Shown here one piece after another: positions 25,779 through 35,347 of a stretch of DNA of 47,989 nt. The DNA is from Ignavibacteriota bacterium. GTDB taxonomy: Bacteria > Bacteroidota > Ignavibacteria > UBA10030 > UBA6906. The notes beneath the pieces are model-generated. The model worked only from the letters and a program-made list of their open reading frames with translations, was not told the DNA's origin and did not search any database. Each line of letters begins with the position of its first letter. The stretch's first letter is position 1. The stretch lies in the NCBI GenBank assembly GCA_003157485.1, contig PMJQ01000202.1:348-48336 (forward strand). Direction: 5' to 3'. The translations under genes were made by a program, and so were the position numbers.

Positions 25779-26576
25779 CTACTGAAAAAGCTTCAGGAAT
25801 ACCTGGTTGCCCGTGTTCGCCTGGGCGAGCTGTGTGACCGCGGTCTGCTGCAGTATCTGCAGTTTCGTGGACTCCAGCTGCTCCTGCGCGATATCCGCAT
25901 CCATGATCCTGCTCTCCGCAGCCTGCGTGTTCGTTATGGCCACGTTGAGGTTCTGTTCCTTCGCATCCATACGGGAAATGAGGGAACCCATCGTCTGAAG
26001 CGCGGTGACGACAGTGTTGACCTGGGCGCTGACATCGAGGGTCGAGACGTTGACAGAGCTCTGCGCGGCGATGCTTGCAAAGCTGGCGCTGTACGTCACG
26101 TCGATGGAATCGGCAAGGGTAGCACCGACCTGAAACTTCTGGCTGAAGTTCGCCACGTTGAACAGCGACGTACCGTTGAAGTCGGTCTGCGTGATGACGT
26201 CGTTGATTTCCGTGGTGAGCTGGTTCACGTCGTTCGACAGTGCCGTCTTGTCCGACACAGGATCGTTCGCCGCCGCAACCTTCTCCTGGATCGTCGTGAA
26301 GAGGTCACGGACGGTCTGCAATGCCTGCTCGGCAGTGTCCATCATGTTCTTTGCGTCGCCGATGTTGTTGACCGCGGCACCGAGAACTCCGGCGCGGGAT
26401 TCCATCTGCTTCGCAATCGTGTACCCTGACGGATCGTCCGCGACCGAGTTGATGCGTTTGCCGGTCGACAGACGGAGTTGACGAACGCTCAATTGCTGAT
26501 TAACGTTGTTCAACGCATTGTAGGCGTTGTACGCGTTGATCGGCGTATTGATGCGTGCACCTGTTGAGTAAGCCAT
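25779..26576 (-). CDS. fliC: flagellin
   Basis: A 265-residue flagellin. The conserved D0/D1 N-terminus (ARINTPINAYNAYNALNNVN, then STGKRINSVADDPSGYTIA) and C-terminus (NTQAAESRIMDADIAQEQLE, then NTGNQVFLKLFQ) are both complete. The central domain is very short (about residues 145-195) and rich in Ser and Ala, so the filament surface is formed by D1 and a small loop. The ATG follows CAGGGAGGTAGTC, a strong ribosome site. An exact sigma-28 promoter lies upstream. The gene stands between fliS and a glycosyltransferase island, so its Ser/Thr residues may be glycosylated (inference). It is the only flagellin in the window. Confidence 0.97.
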   Translation of the reverse strand: MAYSTGARINTPINAYNAYNALNNVNQQLSVRQLRLSTGKRINSVADDPSGYTIAKQMESRAGVLGAAVNNIGDAKNMMDTAEQALQTVRDLFTTIQEKVAAANDPVSDKTALSNDVNQLTTEINDVITQTDFNGTSLFNVANFSQKFQVGATLADSIDVTYSASFASIAAQSSVNVSTLDVSAQVNTVVTALQTMGSLISRMDAKEQNLNVAITNTQAAESRIMDADIAQEQLESTKLQILQQTAVTQLAQANTGNQVFLKLFQ

Positions 26577-26661
26577 GACTACCTCCCTGTAGTGTGTTGT
26601 GTGATTGAGCGGGGGCTTCCGTGCCCCTGTGCGCTGAATTCAGATTCAGCTTCTACCCTTG

Positions 26662-26688
26662 TTATCGGCAGGCCGAGAAAAAACTTTA
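26662..26688 (-). promoter_or_regulatory. sigma-28 (FliA) promoter of flagellin
   Basis: TAAAGTTT (26681-26688), 11 bases, then GCCGATAA (26662-26669) on the minus strand: a full match to the sigma-28 consensus TAAAGTTT-N11-GCCGATAA. It leaves a leader of about 75 bases before the flagellin ATG. Confidence 0.93.
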
Positions 26689-26730
26689 GGGGGATTCCGG
26701 AACGCCGCGCCCAACATGTGAACGGACACG

Positions 26731-26746
26731 GGTGAGGCTCCTCACC
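26731..26746 (-). terminator. possible hairpin at the end of the glycosylation island
   Basis: GGTGAGG-CT-CCTCACC is a perfect stem overlapping the stop codon of the GT2-TPR gene and lying 43 bases before the flagellin -35 element. No T-tract follows, so termination is not assured and some island transcripts may run into flagellin. Confidence 0.35.
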
Positions 26747-27902
26747 GGGATCCCGATGAGGCGACATGGGATCCGGCAACTGCGAGCGCGGTATCGAAAT
26801 TCGAGCGGATTTCAGGCGACGAAGGATCGAGACGGAGCGCGTGTGCAAAATATTCAAGCGCGGAGGCGCCGTCACCCATCTTCCACATGCACTGGCCCAT
26901 GATCTGGCGCACAATCGATTCATCCATCTCCAGGTCGACGGCGATGTCGAGCGGAGGCCGCGAGGGGGCCTCGAAAAACATCGACAGTATCTCGCGGAGA
27001 AGGGGAACCGCCGACGCGAAGTCTTTTCGCGCGATATGCGCACCGACGATGTACCAGCGGGCGGCGAGCTGCACGGGGGCAAGAGCGAGGGACGAGCGGC
27101 AGCACTTCTCCGCTTCCGCGGGCGCCCCGGTCCGCAGTTCCGCCTCCCCGAGAAGGTCCCAGACAATCGCCCTGATGGAATCCGGAAGACCCCCAGGCCT
27201 CAGCGCCCTCCGGAGATACTCTTTCGCCTCGCCGTACCGCTGGAACATCGAGGCGGTGCTGCCGATGTGGTAGCACGCGTAGGCGTCATGCGGGTTCTTC
27301 CCGAGCCTTTCGTGGAGGAGGCGGAGATTTCTCCCGGCCTTCTCCTCCATGATCCCGACTCCCTGCCCGTACCCGAGATGCTCGATCAGGATGGACGAGG
27401 AGACGATCTTCCCGCCGGCACGCTCGATGGAGGGGGTGATCTGCTCGTGTATCGTCCCCTCAAAACGGAACCGCGCGTCATTCCTGAAGAGCCTCGCGTA
27501 CGGCATCACGTGAACGGCAATGCCGGTGGGAAGCGTCGAGCGGCTGCGGACCTGGAGCATGTATGCGGAGGCGGATCCGTCCCCGCAACAGCCGCGGAGC
27601 GCCACCTCCTGGCCCGGAGCAAGGCGCTCGTCCGCGTCAAGCATCAGCACCCACCGCCCCGAGCACCGTCGGAGCGATTCGTTCCGGGCCGATGCGAAGT
27701 CGTCCCGCCACGGGACGTGAACAACACGGCACCCGTGCGCGGAGGCGATCGCCACGGTGTCGTCTTTTGACCCCGTGTCCACGACGACGATCTCATCCGC
27801 GACGCCGCGCACGCTCGCGAGACATCCCGGGAGGAACTTCGATTCATCCCGGACGATCATGGCGAGAGAAATGAGGGGTCGAATGCCGTCCCGTCGTTCC
27901 AC
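26742..27902 (-). CDS. family 2 glycosyltransferase with TPR-like C-terminus
   Basis: A 386-residue protein starting at a GTG three bases after the previous stop (GAGGTG site). Residues about 10-210 form a GT2 (GT-A) domain of the SunS-like type: ISLAMIVRDESKFLPGCLAS, the nucleotide-binding VVVDTGSKDDT, and the metal-binding LMLDADERL. A conserved FEGTIHEQI follows. From about 220 on there are TPR-like helices: DAYACYHIGSTASMFQRYGE, AIVWDLLGEAELRTG and a final GDGASALEYFAHALRLDP. This layout is common among bacterial protein- and peptide-directed glycosyltransferases. It is the last gene of the island and lies next to flagellin, so flagellin is the likeliest acceptor (inference). Confidence 0.9.
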   Translation of the reverse strand: MERRDGIRPLISLAMIVRDESKFLPGCLASVRGVADEIVVVDTGSKDDTVAIASAHGCRVVHVPWRDDFASARNESLRRCSGRWVLMLDADERLAPGQEVALRGCCGDGSASAYMLQVRSRSTLPTGIAVHVMPYARLFRNDARFRFEGTIHEQITPSIERAGGKIVSSSILIEHLGYGQGVGIMEEKAGRNLRLLHERLGKNPHDAYACYHIGSTASMFQRYGEAKEYLRRALRPGGLPDSIRAIVWDLLGEAELRTGAPAEAEKCCRSSLALAPVQLAARWYIVGAHIARKDFASAVPLLREILSMFFEAPSRPPLDIAVDLEMDESIVRQIMGQCMWKMGDGASALEYFAHALRLDPSSPEIRSNFDTALAVAGSHVASSGSR

Positions 27903-27905
27903 GCG

Positions 27906-30900
27906 TCACCTCACCGCACGTTTCACAAGTTCCACCCTGACATCCCGCATCACGCCGGCCCAGTCGCCGTGTGCAGACTGCCGGAAGAGCCGCATGCCGG
28001 GGTACCAGGGCGAATCCGTCCGGTCAAGAAGCCATCGCCAGTCGGGCCGGAAAGGAAGAAGCGTCCAGACAGGCCTCCCCATCGCGCCGGCGAGGTGCGC
28101 GACGGACGTGTCGACGGCAATCACCAGGTCGATGTGAGACAGCACGGCCGCGGTGCTCGAAAAATCGGCGAGGATCGGATCGAGATTGTCGACGCGAGCT
28201 CCCCCGGGGAGTGAGTCAAGCTGCCCGACGGGCTTCCCTTTCTGAAGGCTGTGAAACTGCACACCGGGAACGTCAAGGAGGGGAAGAAATTCGTAAAGAG
28301 CGCACGACCGGTTCAAGTCATTCCTGTGTATAGGATTCCCTCCCCATACGATCCCCACGTGAAAGATCCCTTCCCCGAATCTGCCCCGCACGGATTCCGC
28401 GGCGGCTGGATCGGCATGGAGATACGGGCCGGACCAGGGAATCGAGCCGATCGAGCGGGTACCGAGCAGGCCGGGAAGACTCAGAAGCTGAACGTACCTG
28501 TCGAAAGGAACGTCCGGTGCCGTCCCCCGAAATTCGATAAGCTGTTCGACGCCGGGAAATCCTCGGAAGAGTCCGCACAGCTCTTTCGGACACTCGAACA
28601 GAACGCTCGCCCCCATTTCCGCAAGAAGGGGGATGTACCGGGCAAACTGTATCGTGTCGCCAAACCCCTGCTCCGGACGGACGAGTATCCGTTTTCCCCC
28701 CATCGGGGAGCCGTCCCAGCGGAGATTCTCTGGTCCCGGCGGCACGTAGAGGCGGCGGGGATCTTTGACCTTGAACCTGAATTCGTAGTCGCGCCACCCC
28801 TCCTCGAACTGCCCCCTGAGAAGGAGGACAAGTGCCCTGTTGAGGCGGGCCTCCGCATACGCAGGATTTATGCGGAGGGCCTCGTCGTAGCTCGCCAGGG
28901 ATTCATCGAACCTGTGCTCGAATTGAAGCGCGGCGGCGAGGTTGAAATACACCTCGGGGATCGCCGGATTCTCGGCGATCACCGCGCGGTAGACCTGCTT
29001 CGCTTCGTGGAACCGCCCGAGGCCGGCAAGAGCGTTCCCGAGGTTGTTCCATGCCAGGTGATAGTCGGGCGAAAGCCGGATCGCCTCGCTGAATTCCTTC
29101 TCCGCTTCGGCAAAACGGGAACTGTCAAGGAGGAGCGAACCCAGGTTGTTATGCGCGGGGGAGTACTCCGCACAGGACCGAATCGCCATCCGGAAGCATT
29201 TCTCGGCGATCGCGGGCTGCCCCTTTTCCCTCAGCACCATCCCCATGTTGTTGAGGACTTCCGGGAAATCGGGCTTGATGCGGAGCGCGGTTTCAAGGGC
29301 CCGGTACGCCTCTTCGGATGATCCCTTGAGGACGAGCGCGGTTCCGAGACGCGCCCAGCCCCAGGGACTCTCCGGATCAAGTTCCGTCACATTCCGGTAG
29401 CACAGGATCGCCCCGTCAATGTCCCCCCTGGACTGCCGGAGCGGGCCCGCAAGCATGTAGAGCTCCACCTCACGGGGATCCGCCGTGATCGCCCGGTCGA
29501 ACGCGAGGAGCGCCCCATCATCGTCATGAAGAGCCTTGCAAAGCACTCCGACATTCTTCAGGAGAAGCGGCGAGGTCGGGTTGAGCGCGAGCGCGCTTCT
29601 GTATTCCTCCAATGCGCCCGCCGGATCCCCCTGTTCGTTGAGAAGACTCCCCAGGTTCACGTGCGCCTGCAGGAATTCCGGGTCCCTTTCGAGTGCGGCA
29701 CGGTAACACGCGGCCGCTTCCACGGGATTTCCCTGCACCTTCCGTATGTTCCCCAGGTTGTATTGGTATTCTGCGTTCTCCGGCTCAAGCGCGATCGCGG
29801 CGGCGATCTCTGAGGCGCCCGATCCGGGTTCCCCCAACGACGCGAGGACGACGCCAAGGGCGTTACGGGATTCCGCATGTGCGCCGTCGGCGGCAATCGC
29901 CTCACGGAAACAGCGCAATGCCTCTTCCTTGTCGCCGGACCTGAATGAGGCGGAACCCCGTTCAAACAATGACGCGGCAGATTCGCCCACGCACGGGGCG
30001 AGGATCGCGCCGGGATGATGCGCGAGTTTTCTCTCCGACTCCCGCTCGAGGGCGGCGCCGACCCGCTCCATGACGCCGGACCAGTCACCCGGGGCCGTCT
30101 GACGGAAGATCCGCAGGGAAGGGTACCACGGCGAATCCTCACGCTCAAGCTGCCAGCGCCAGTCCGGCACAAAGGGGAGCAGGAGCCAGACGGGCTTCCC
30201 CATCGCCCCGGCAAGGTGAGCCACCGCCGTGTCCACCGTGAGAACGAGGTCGAGATTCGCGATGACCCCCGCGGTAACGGCAAAGTCGTCAAGCTCTCCT
30301 CCCAGGTCCCTGACACCCGGGAGCGGGATTGACTCAACCTCTGCCGCGTGTTTCTGGAGACTGTAGAGCTGCACACCCGGAATCGAGGAAACCGGAAGGA
30401 AGTAATCCCGATCCATCGACCGCGCGGCGTCATTCCGGTGGGAAGGATTCCCGGCGCGGACGACGCCGACATTGAGCGCGCGTCCGTCGCACACTCCCCG
30501 GAACCGTTCCACGAATGCGGGATCCGGATGAATGTACGGCCCGCTCCAGGGAATATCCTTTTCGCCGGCGGAGAATATCCCGGGGAGGCTGAGGAGCGGA
30601 ACGGCAAAGTCGTATCCCCCCGGGGACACGGGCTCTTCACGCGCGGCCATCCTGTCGACACCGGGGAACGCGTTCAGAATCCGGACGAGATCCTTCTGAC
30701 ACTCGAGTACCACGCTCCCTCCCCGCGCTTTGACGAGAGGGAGATACCGCACAAACTGCAGAGTGTCGCCGAATCCCTGCTCCGCATAGACAAGGAGTGT
30801 CTTCCCGGCGAACGGAGCACCGTCCCATGCCGCCTTCTCCCGATCGGGATCACGGTACGTCGCGTTCGCGCCGCGGATACGAAAACGATACTCGTACTCT

Positions 30901-31520
30901 TTCCAACCCTCTTCAAGCCTTCCGAGCGTCAAAAGCGCGTTCCCCCTGTTCCAGTGCGCGTTGGAATGGGACGGGGAGATTCCGAGCGCACGATCGTACA
31001 GCCGGAGAGCACTCCCGACATCCCCCTGTTCATGCGCGATGACGCCGAGGTTGACGATTGCGTCCGCGAGGCGGGGGTTGATCGCGAGGGCATCATTGTA
31101 TGAGGCGACGGCGGATTCCGCGTCTCCCCGGGCATGCCGTGCGTTCCCGAAAACCACCAACGCCCGAGCACAGAGAGGATCGGTCCCGATCGCGCGCCGG
31201 CTGAACCGTTCGGCCCCTTCCGGATCGTTCAATTCTTCCAGAAGGAGGAGCGCGAGATCGGCAAGCGCGGACGCGTAATTCGGTTTCAAGGACAGGAGGC
31301 TCCGGAATGCGTCAAGAGCTCCCTTCAGATCCCGCTTCTTCCACCTGGTCCGCGCAAGCAGATAGAGCGCATCGACGTGACGGGGATGCGCGGCGGCCGC
31401 CTTCCCGAGAGAACATTCGGCCTCGTCGAGATCGCCCGCATAGTAATGGGAGCGCCCCGATGTATAATCGGCGTTCATCGCGAGCGGACTCCTGTCCCCG
31501 TGTGCGCCGTCCTCTCTCAC
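27906..31520 (-). CDS. duplicated TPR-glycosyltransferase (GT9/OGT-like) protein
   Basis: This 1204-residue protein contains the same two-part module twice. Module 1: TPRs about 20-200, then a GT-B-like domain 205-495. Module 2: a longer TPR array 515-905, then a second GT domain 905-1204. Both begin EEGW-[KR]-[DE]-YE-[FY]-RF, carry EQGFGDT (247-253 and 950-956) and end with AVDT/TVDT, VAHLAGAMG and the PDWRW region. The C-terminal domain resembles ADP-heptose (GT9)-type transferases; TPRs in such proteins bind protein acceptors, as in O-GlcNAc transferases. The GTG start overlaps the previous stop as GTGA. An ATG 42 bases inside with AGGAG is an alternative. Both copies retain the core motifs, so both may be active. 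Confidence 0.9.
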   Translation of the reverse strand: MREDGAHGDRSPLAMNADYTSGRSHYYAGDLDEAECSLGKAAAAHPRHVDALYLLARTRWKKRDLKGALDAFRSLLSLKPNYASALADLALLLLEELNDPEGAERFSRRAIGTDPLCARALVVFGNARHARGDAESAVASYNDALAINPRLADAIVNLGVIAHEQGDVGSALRLYDRALGISPSHSNAHWNRGNALLTLGRLEEGWKEYEYRFRIRGANATYRDPDREKAAWDGAPFAGKTLLVYAEQGFGDTLQFVRYLPLVKARGGSVVLECQKDLVRILNAFPGVDRMAAREEPVSPGGYDFAVPLLSLPGIFSAGEKDIPWSGPYIHPDPAFVERFRGVCDGRALNVGVVRAGNPSHRNDAARSMDRDYFLPVSSIPGVQLYSLQKHAAEVESIPLPGVRDLGGELDDFAVTAGVIANLDLVLTVDTAVAHLAGAMGKPVWLLLPFVPDWRWQLEREDSPWYPSLRIFRQTAPGDWSGVMERVGAALERESERKLAHHPGAILAPCVGESAASLFERGSASFRSGDKEEALRCFREAIAADGAHAESRNALGVVLASLGEPGSGASEIAAAIALEPENAEYQYNLGNIRKVQGNPVEAAACYRAALERDPEFLQAHVNLGSLLNEQGDPAGALEEYRSALALNPTSPLLLKNVGVLCKALHDDDGALLAFDRAITADPREVELYMLAGPLRQSRGDIDGAILCYRNVTELDPESPWGWARLGTALVLKGSSEEAYRALETALRIKPDFPEVLNNMGMVLREKGQPAIAEKCFRMAIRSCAEYSPAHNNLGSLLLDSSRFAEAEKEFSEAIRLSPDYHLAWNNLGNALAGLGRFHEAKQVYRAVIAENPAIPEVYFNLAAALQFEHRFDESLASYDEALRINPAYAEARLNRALVLLLRGQFEEGWRDYEFRFKVKDPRRLYVPPGPENLRWDGSPMGGKRILVRPEQGFGDTIQFARYIPLLAEMGASVLFECPKELCGLFRGFPGVEQLIEFRGTAPDVPFDRYVQLLSLPGLLGTRSIGSIPWSGPYLHADPAAAESVRGRFGEGIFHVGIVWGGNPIHRNDLNRSCALYEFLPLLDVPGVQFHSLQKGKPVGQLDSLPGGARVDNLDPILADFSSTAAVLSHIDLVIAVDTSVAHLAGAMGRPVWTLLPFRPDWRWLLDRTDSPWYPGMRLFRQSAHGDWAGVMRDVRVELVKRAVR

Positions 31521-34500
31521 ACCCGTCCCCCGGAGGATGCCAACAGTTTGTTATCATCGGCCGCCAGTCCGAGCAACGCGTTCACTTTTGCAAGTCCTGA
31601 GGCCCCGAACCTGTTTTCCGCCGAGAGCGCCACTGCATGCTCGAACATCATCTTTGCCTCCGTGTCGAGTCCGGCGAGATACAGGACTTCTCCGAGCCCC
31701 GCGCATGCCTGCGTCGAGCCGGGACGGATGCTCAGCGCACGTTCGAACGAGCCTTTCGCTTTTTCGAGATCGCTCAATCCGAGGTGGCTCATCCCCCTGA
31801 ACGTCTCGAGTCCCGCGGCCGCCTCCTCCCGCGCGTCCGGGGGGAGTCCCGCAATGATATTGTCGGCCCCTTCAAGCGCACCTATCGCCTCGACGAACAT
31901 TTTCTTTCCAAACAGGTCGCCCGCGATCGCAAGCCGCGCACTGAGCTCGCTCACCGGCACGCTTTTGGTGCGCGGCGCGGCAGGGGTGAATTTCGCAAGA
32001 CAGAATCCCGCCTTTTCTTTCATAGCCTTGATGACCTCGAAACGGGGGTCGGCGGAGAGCTGCTGGAAGCTCCTGTGGTGCTTGACGTGGTGTATGTCGT
32101 CAAGCATCACAAAGCAGGGACCCTTCAACCGCCCGATGACATAATTGAATTCCACGTTTCCCATGTGCCCGCCGCTGTCGAGGAGGACGAAATCAGGCTC
32201 AAAGGCGAATACGCCCAGGACCTTCCCCAGGAGATCGTCGGCAACGTCGGGGAAATCGGTTTCCCGGAAATAGTTCTCGACGCGCTCGTTCTCCGCATGA
32301 TCGACATACAGGGATATCGTCTCCGGCTCTTTCACGGTCCGTTTCTCTATCTCTTCGCGTGTCGGGAGGAGACCGCGCGGGACCGAGAGTCCGTTCAGGA
32401 GCGTCACATAGGCGAGAAGCCCCTCCTTCTCGAGATTCCGTCCTGCCAGTCCGTGAAGGCCGGGGTTGACTTCAATGGAGTAGAACACCGAGTCATCGAG
32501 CGCAAAATCTCTGAGCGCAGCGGCGATCACGGCGGTAGTTCCCGTCCCCATAAACGTGCCGGTCTCGAGTATCTTCTTCGGCCTGGTGCGCACAAACAAC
32601 TCACGTATGGTCCGGGCAAATACGGAGTCCGTGTGCACGGCCGTAATGTCTTCGCCCCCGGCCTGTTCCGACGGCAAGGTGCCGGCCGCCAGCACCTCCT
32701 CCGGCAGTTCCGCCGGCACTTCCGATTGAAGAAGCGCTTCGGGGGAGGCAGCGGCCCCGGCAGAGACAGAATCGATGCTCCCGGGGCGGGGGGAAGCGCT
32801 AACACCAACGCGGGCGAGTGATTCTTTCCCGGCATATCCGAGGAGGAGCCGTTCGAGCTCGTCCCATTCCCGCTCCTGCGGGAACCGGGCAGCGGTCTCG
32901 CGTCCGCCGCGGACGATCTTCTCCCTGAGATCAGATTCGCGGATGAGACGCCGGACCGCGCCGGCGATCTGCTCCGGAGACCGGGGGGGAACAAGGAGGG
33001 CATTCTCCCCGTCGCGGCAGTACTCAAGAGCTCCCGCGGTGGATGTACAGACGACGGCGACTCCGGCCGCCATCGCCTCAAGCGGCGGGCGGGGGCAGGA
33101 ATCATAATGAGAGGCATAGACAAGTATGTCGGCCGTCCCGAAGAGCATCCGCTTTCCTTCGTCGGAGGGGGCAATATGGAATTCACCGGGGAACCCGCGA
33201 AAGATGAGAGGAGGGGTGTTGGAGATCCTCACCGCCGTGAATTTCCCGCCGGAGTCCCGGAGGAGCTCGAGCGCTCTCCGTGCGTCGGCCATCCCCTTGA
33301 AGCCGAGGGGCTCGATCTCCGTTCCGGATTCATCGGGTCCGACGATGAGTATCCGGGGGATACCCCCGGCAGGAGTCTTCTCGAGCGGCGCGAAAACGTG
33401 TTGATCGACGCAGACGGAAATGAATGCGTCGGCCTTGCGGCCGTACAATTTCTCGACCCTCGAGGCGAGCGCCCGCGAATTGGCGACAAAACGGACTCCC
33501 GGGAGAAGATAGGACATCCGCGACATCTCTTTCATCGCCGCATGGAGCTTTCGCACGTCCGGCCGCGCGGATGCGCAGGCATCGTCGAATACGAACTGGT
33601 CCCCCTGCGCGAAATAGACCTTCACGGGGGCGCTCACACCGGCAAGCTCACCGGCATTGGCGAAGTACGTGCTTATCACAACGTCGGAGGGAGGCACAGA
33701 GCGCCACATCGGATCGTTCCCCGCGACATGGATGACGTCCGCGCGTATGTCGAACCATGAGGGACGGGGCGAGCGGGTCACAATCGCCACGCGGTGCCCC
33801 CGGTCGGCAAGAGCGTTGGCCTGACGGAGAAGCGTCAGATTCCCCCCCGTCACGCCGAGTATGCTCGAGATAAGGTATGTGACGGAAAGCCTGTCTTCTC
33901 CGGACTGTGCGGAGCCGCTCCCGGCGCGCGCGCGCGAACGTTCGACGGAATTCGTATTTTCCATTGTATGATTCTCCCTGCCGGTGCGCCGCAATTGATC
34001 TATTGCCCGCCGGATTTCGGGGAGAGGGAATCTCTTCTCCCCCTCCACAAGGTGCGCGATCGCGCCCGTCGTGTCTCCGTACCCGGCAAGAATTTCCGCC
34101 ACGCTCACATGGGCCAGCGCCGAGGCGTGGTCCCCCTTCCCCTTCTTCCACATGGGGCCGGGGAAGAGCTTCTCGAGACCGTACCGCCGGAGGAGCCCTT
34201 CGACGATGCGCGATTCATATCTCATGTCGACCCGTTTCCCCGAACCCGCGCCCAGGTTACCCCCGTGCCAGCGCCACCGGTACACCATCGCGTCGTTGTG
34301 CTTGAAGAGCGCGCTGCCGGCCAGCCGGGACCACCACTCATAGTCGTGGGCACGGGGGAACTCCGGATCGTACGTGCCGAACCTTTCATAGCACGACTTC
34401 CGTATGAGCGACCCGCCGTCGGGTATGACGTTCGCCCGTACCATCGCCCCGGGAAGTTCTCCGTTCCGGCCGGACCACTCTTCATACCGGAGTGTCCGCT

Positions 34501-35347
34501 GCGGGACGAGACCGGAGTCGCAGAGCGTCATATTGCCGTACACCACATCCGCCGACGGATTCCGCGCAAGCACGCTGACGTGCGACGAGACGCAATCCTT
34601 CTCCAGCACGTCGTCGGCACCGAGCCACACGATGAACCCGCCCTTCGCCTCAGCGATCCCCCGGTTCCGGGCCGCAGGAGCCCCGCCGTGATCCTGACGA
34701 ACGTACCGGAAGCGGGGAGACTCGATCGACTTCACAAGAGTTTCCGTCCCGTCTGTCGATCCGTCATCGATCACGATCACTTCGAAATTGTCGTACACCT
34801 GATCGAGCGCGCTCCCGATTGCCTCGCCGAGATAGCGCGCGCCGTTGTACGTGAACAGTATGATGCTCACGAGCGGATGCGCGGGCGCGGCCGGCCGGAG
34901 TATTTCCTTTTCCCCGGGGGGGGGCGTCCGCTCCGCGCTTTCCAGAAGGCGGTATATGCTCTCAACGAGCCCGGCCGGTGAAGCAAAAATCGTCACGCCG
35001 TTTCCGAACCGCTCCGCCATGCGCGGATGACTCTCGGCGAGGAGAATCGCCCCGCGTCCGGAGGCGTGCACCGCCTCGGCGATGGGAGGCTCGCTTCCGG
35101 GGGAGAGGAACAGGACGACAATATCACCGGGAGACGGCTCCCTGAGCGGCGCCGGAGAGTTGTACATCGCGACACCCGCGGGGAGATCATCGCCGCGCGC
35201 GCACGAGACCGCAAATTCCACATTGAACTCCGTTCCCCAGCGGTATCCCCACCCCAGAGTCGCCCGGGCGACCGACCGGAGGCATTCCCGCTGCGGTTCG
35301 TTGAGGCGATCCCAATCGGCGGAGACAAGGACAGACGGACCTCTCAT
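31517..35347 (-). CDS. GT2-GT4-methyltransferase-TPR fusion protein
   Basis: A 1276-residue multi-domain protein. Residues 1-140 form a small region of GT-B-like character. GT2 follows (about 157-380) with SIILFTYNGA, IDDGSTDG (193-200) and GADD (243-246). A GT4 (GT-B) domain spans about 487-840, with TSTAGALEYCRDGENALLV and HYDSCPRPPLEAMAAG. A class I SAM methyltransferase-like domain (about 905-1120) has ETGTFMGTGTT (928-938), a Lys-Ile-Leu strand before it and DPDFVLLDSGG and MLDDIHHVKHH further on. Helical TPR-like repeats fill 1133-1270. The ATG overlaps the asparagine-synthetase stop as ATGA. The protein probably extends and methylates a flagellin glycan, with the TPRs binding the acceptor; this is inference. 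No membrane segments are seen. Confidence 0.88.
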   Translation of the reverse strand: MRGPSVLVSADWDRLNEPQRECLRSVARATLGWGYRWGTEFNVEFAVSCARGDDLPAGVAMYNSPAPLREPSPGDIVVLFLSPGSEPPIAEAVHASGRGAILLAESHPRMAERFGNGVTIFASPAGLVESIYRLLESAERTPPPGEKEILRPAAPAHPLVSIILFTYNGARYLGEAIGSALDQVYDNFEVIVIDDGSTDGTETLVKSIESPRFRYVRQDHGGAPAARNRGIAEAKGGFIVWLGADDVLEKDCVSSHVSVLARNPSADVVYGNMTLCDSGLVPQRTLRYEEWSGRNGELPGAMVRANVIPDGGSLIRKSCYERFGTYDPEFPRAHDYEWWSRLAGSALFKHNDAMVYRWRWHGGNLGAGSGKRVDMRYESRIVEGLLRRYGLEKLFPGPMWKKGKGDHASALAHVSVAEILAGYGDTTGAIAHLVEGEKRFPLPEIRRAIDQLRRTGRENHTMENTNSVERSRARAGSGSAQSGEDRLSVTYLISSILGVTGGNLTLLRQANALADRGHRVAIVTRSPRPSWFDIRADVIHVAGNDPMWRSVPPSDVVISTYFANAGELAGVSAPVKVYFAQGDQFVFDDACASARPDVRKLHAAMKEMSRMSYLLPGVRFVANSRALASRVEKLYGRKADAFISVCVDQHVFAPLEKTPAGGIPRILIVGPDESGTEIEPLGFKGMADARRALELLRDSGGKFTAVRISNTPPLIFRGFPGEFHIAPSDEGKRMLFGTADILVYASHYDSCPRPPLEAMAAGVAVVCTSTAGALEYCRDGENALLVPPRSPEQIAGAVRRLIRESDLREKIVRGGRETAARFPQEREWDELERLLLGYAGKESLARVGVSASPRPGSIDSVSAGAAASPEALLQSEVPAELPEEVLAAGTLPSEQAGGEDITAVHTDSVFARTIRELFVRTRPKKILETGTFMGTGTTAVIAAALRDFALDDSVFYSIEVNPGLHGLAGRNLEKEGLLAYVTLLNGLSVPRGLLPTREEIEKRTVKEPETISLYVDHAENERVENYFRETDFPDVADDLLGKVLGVFAFEPDFVLLDSGGHMGNVEFNYVIGRLKGPCFVMLDDIHHVKHHRSFQQLSADPRFEVIKAMKEKAGFCLAKFTPAAPRTKSVPVSELSARLAIAGDLFGKKMFVEAIGALEGADNIIAGLPPDAREEAAAGLETFRGMSHLGLSDLEKAKGSFERALSIRPGSTQACAGLGEVLYLAGLDTEAKMMFEHAVALSAENRFGASGLAKVNALLGLAADDNKLLASSGGRV

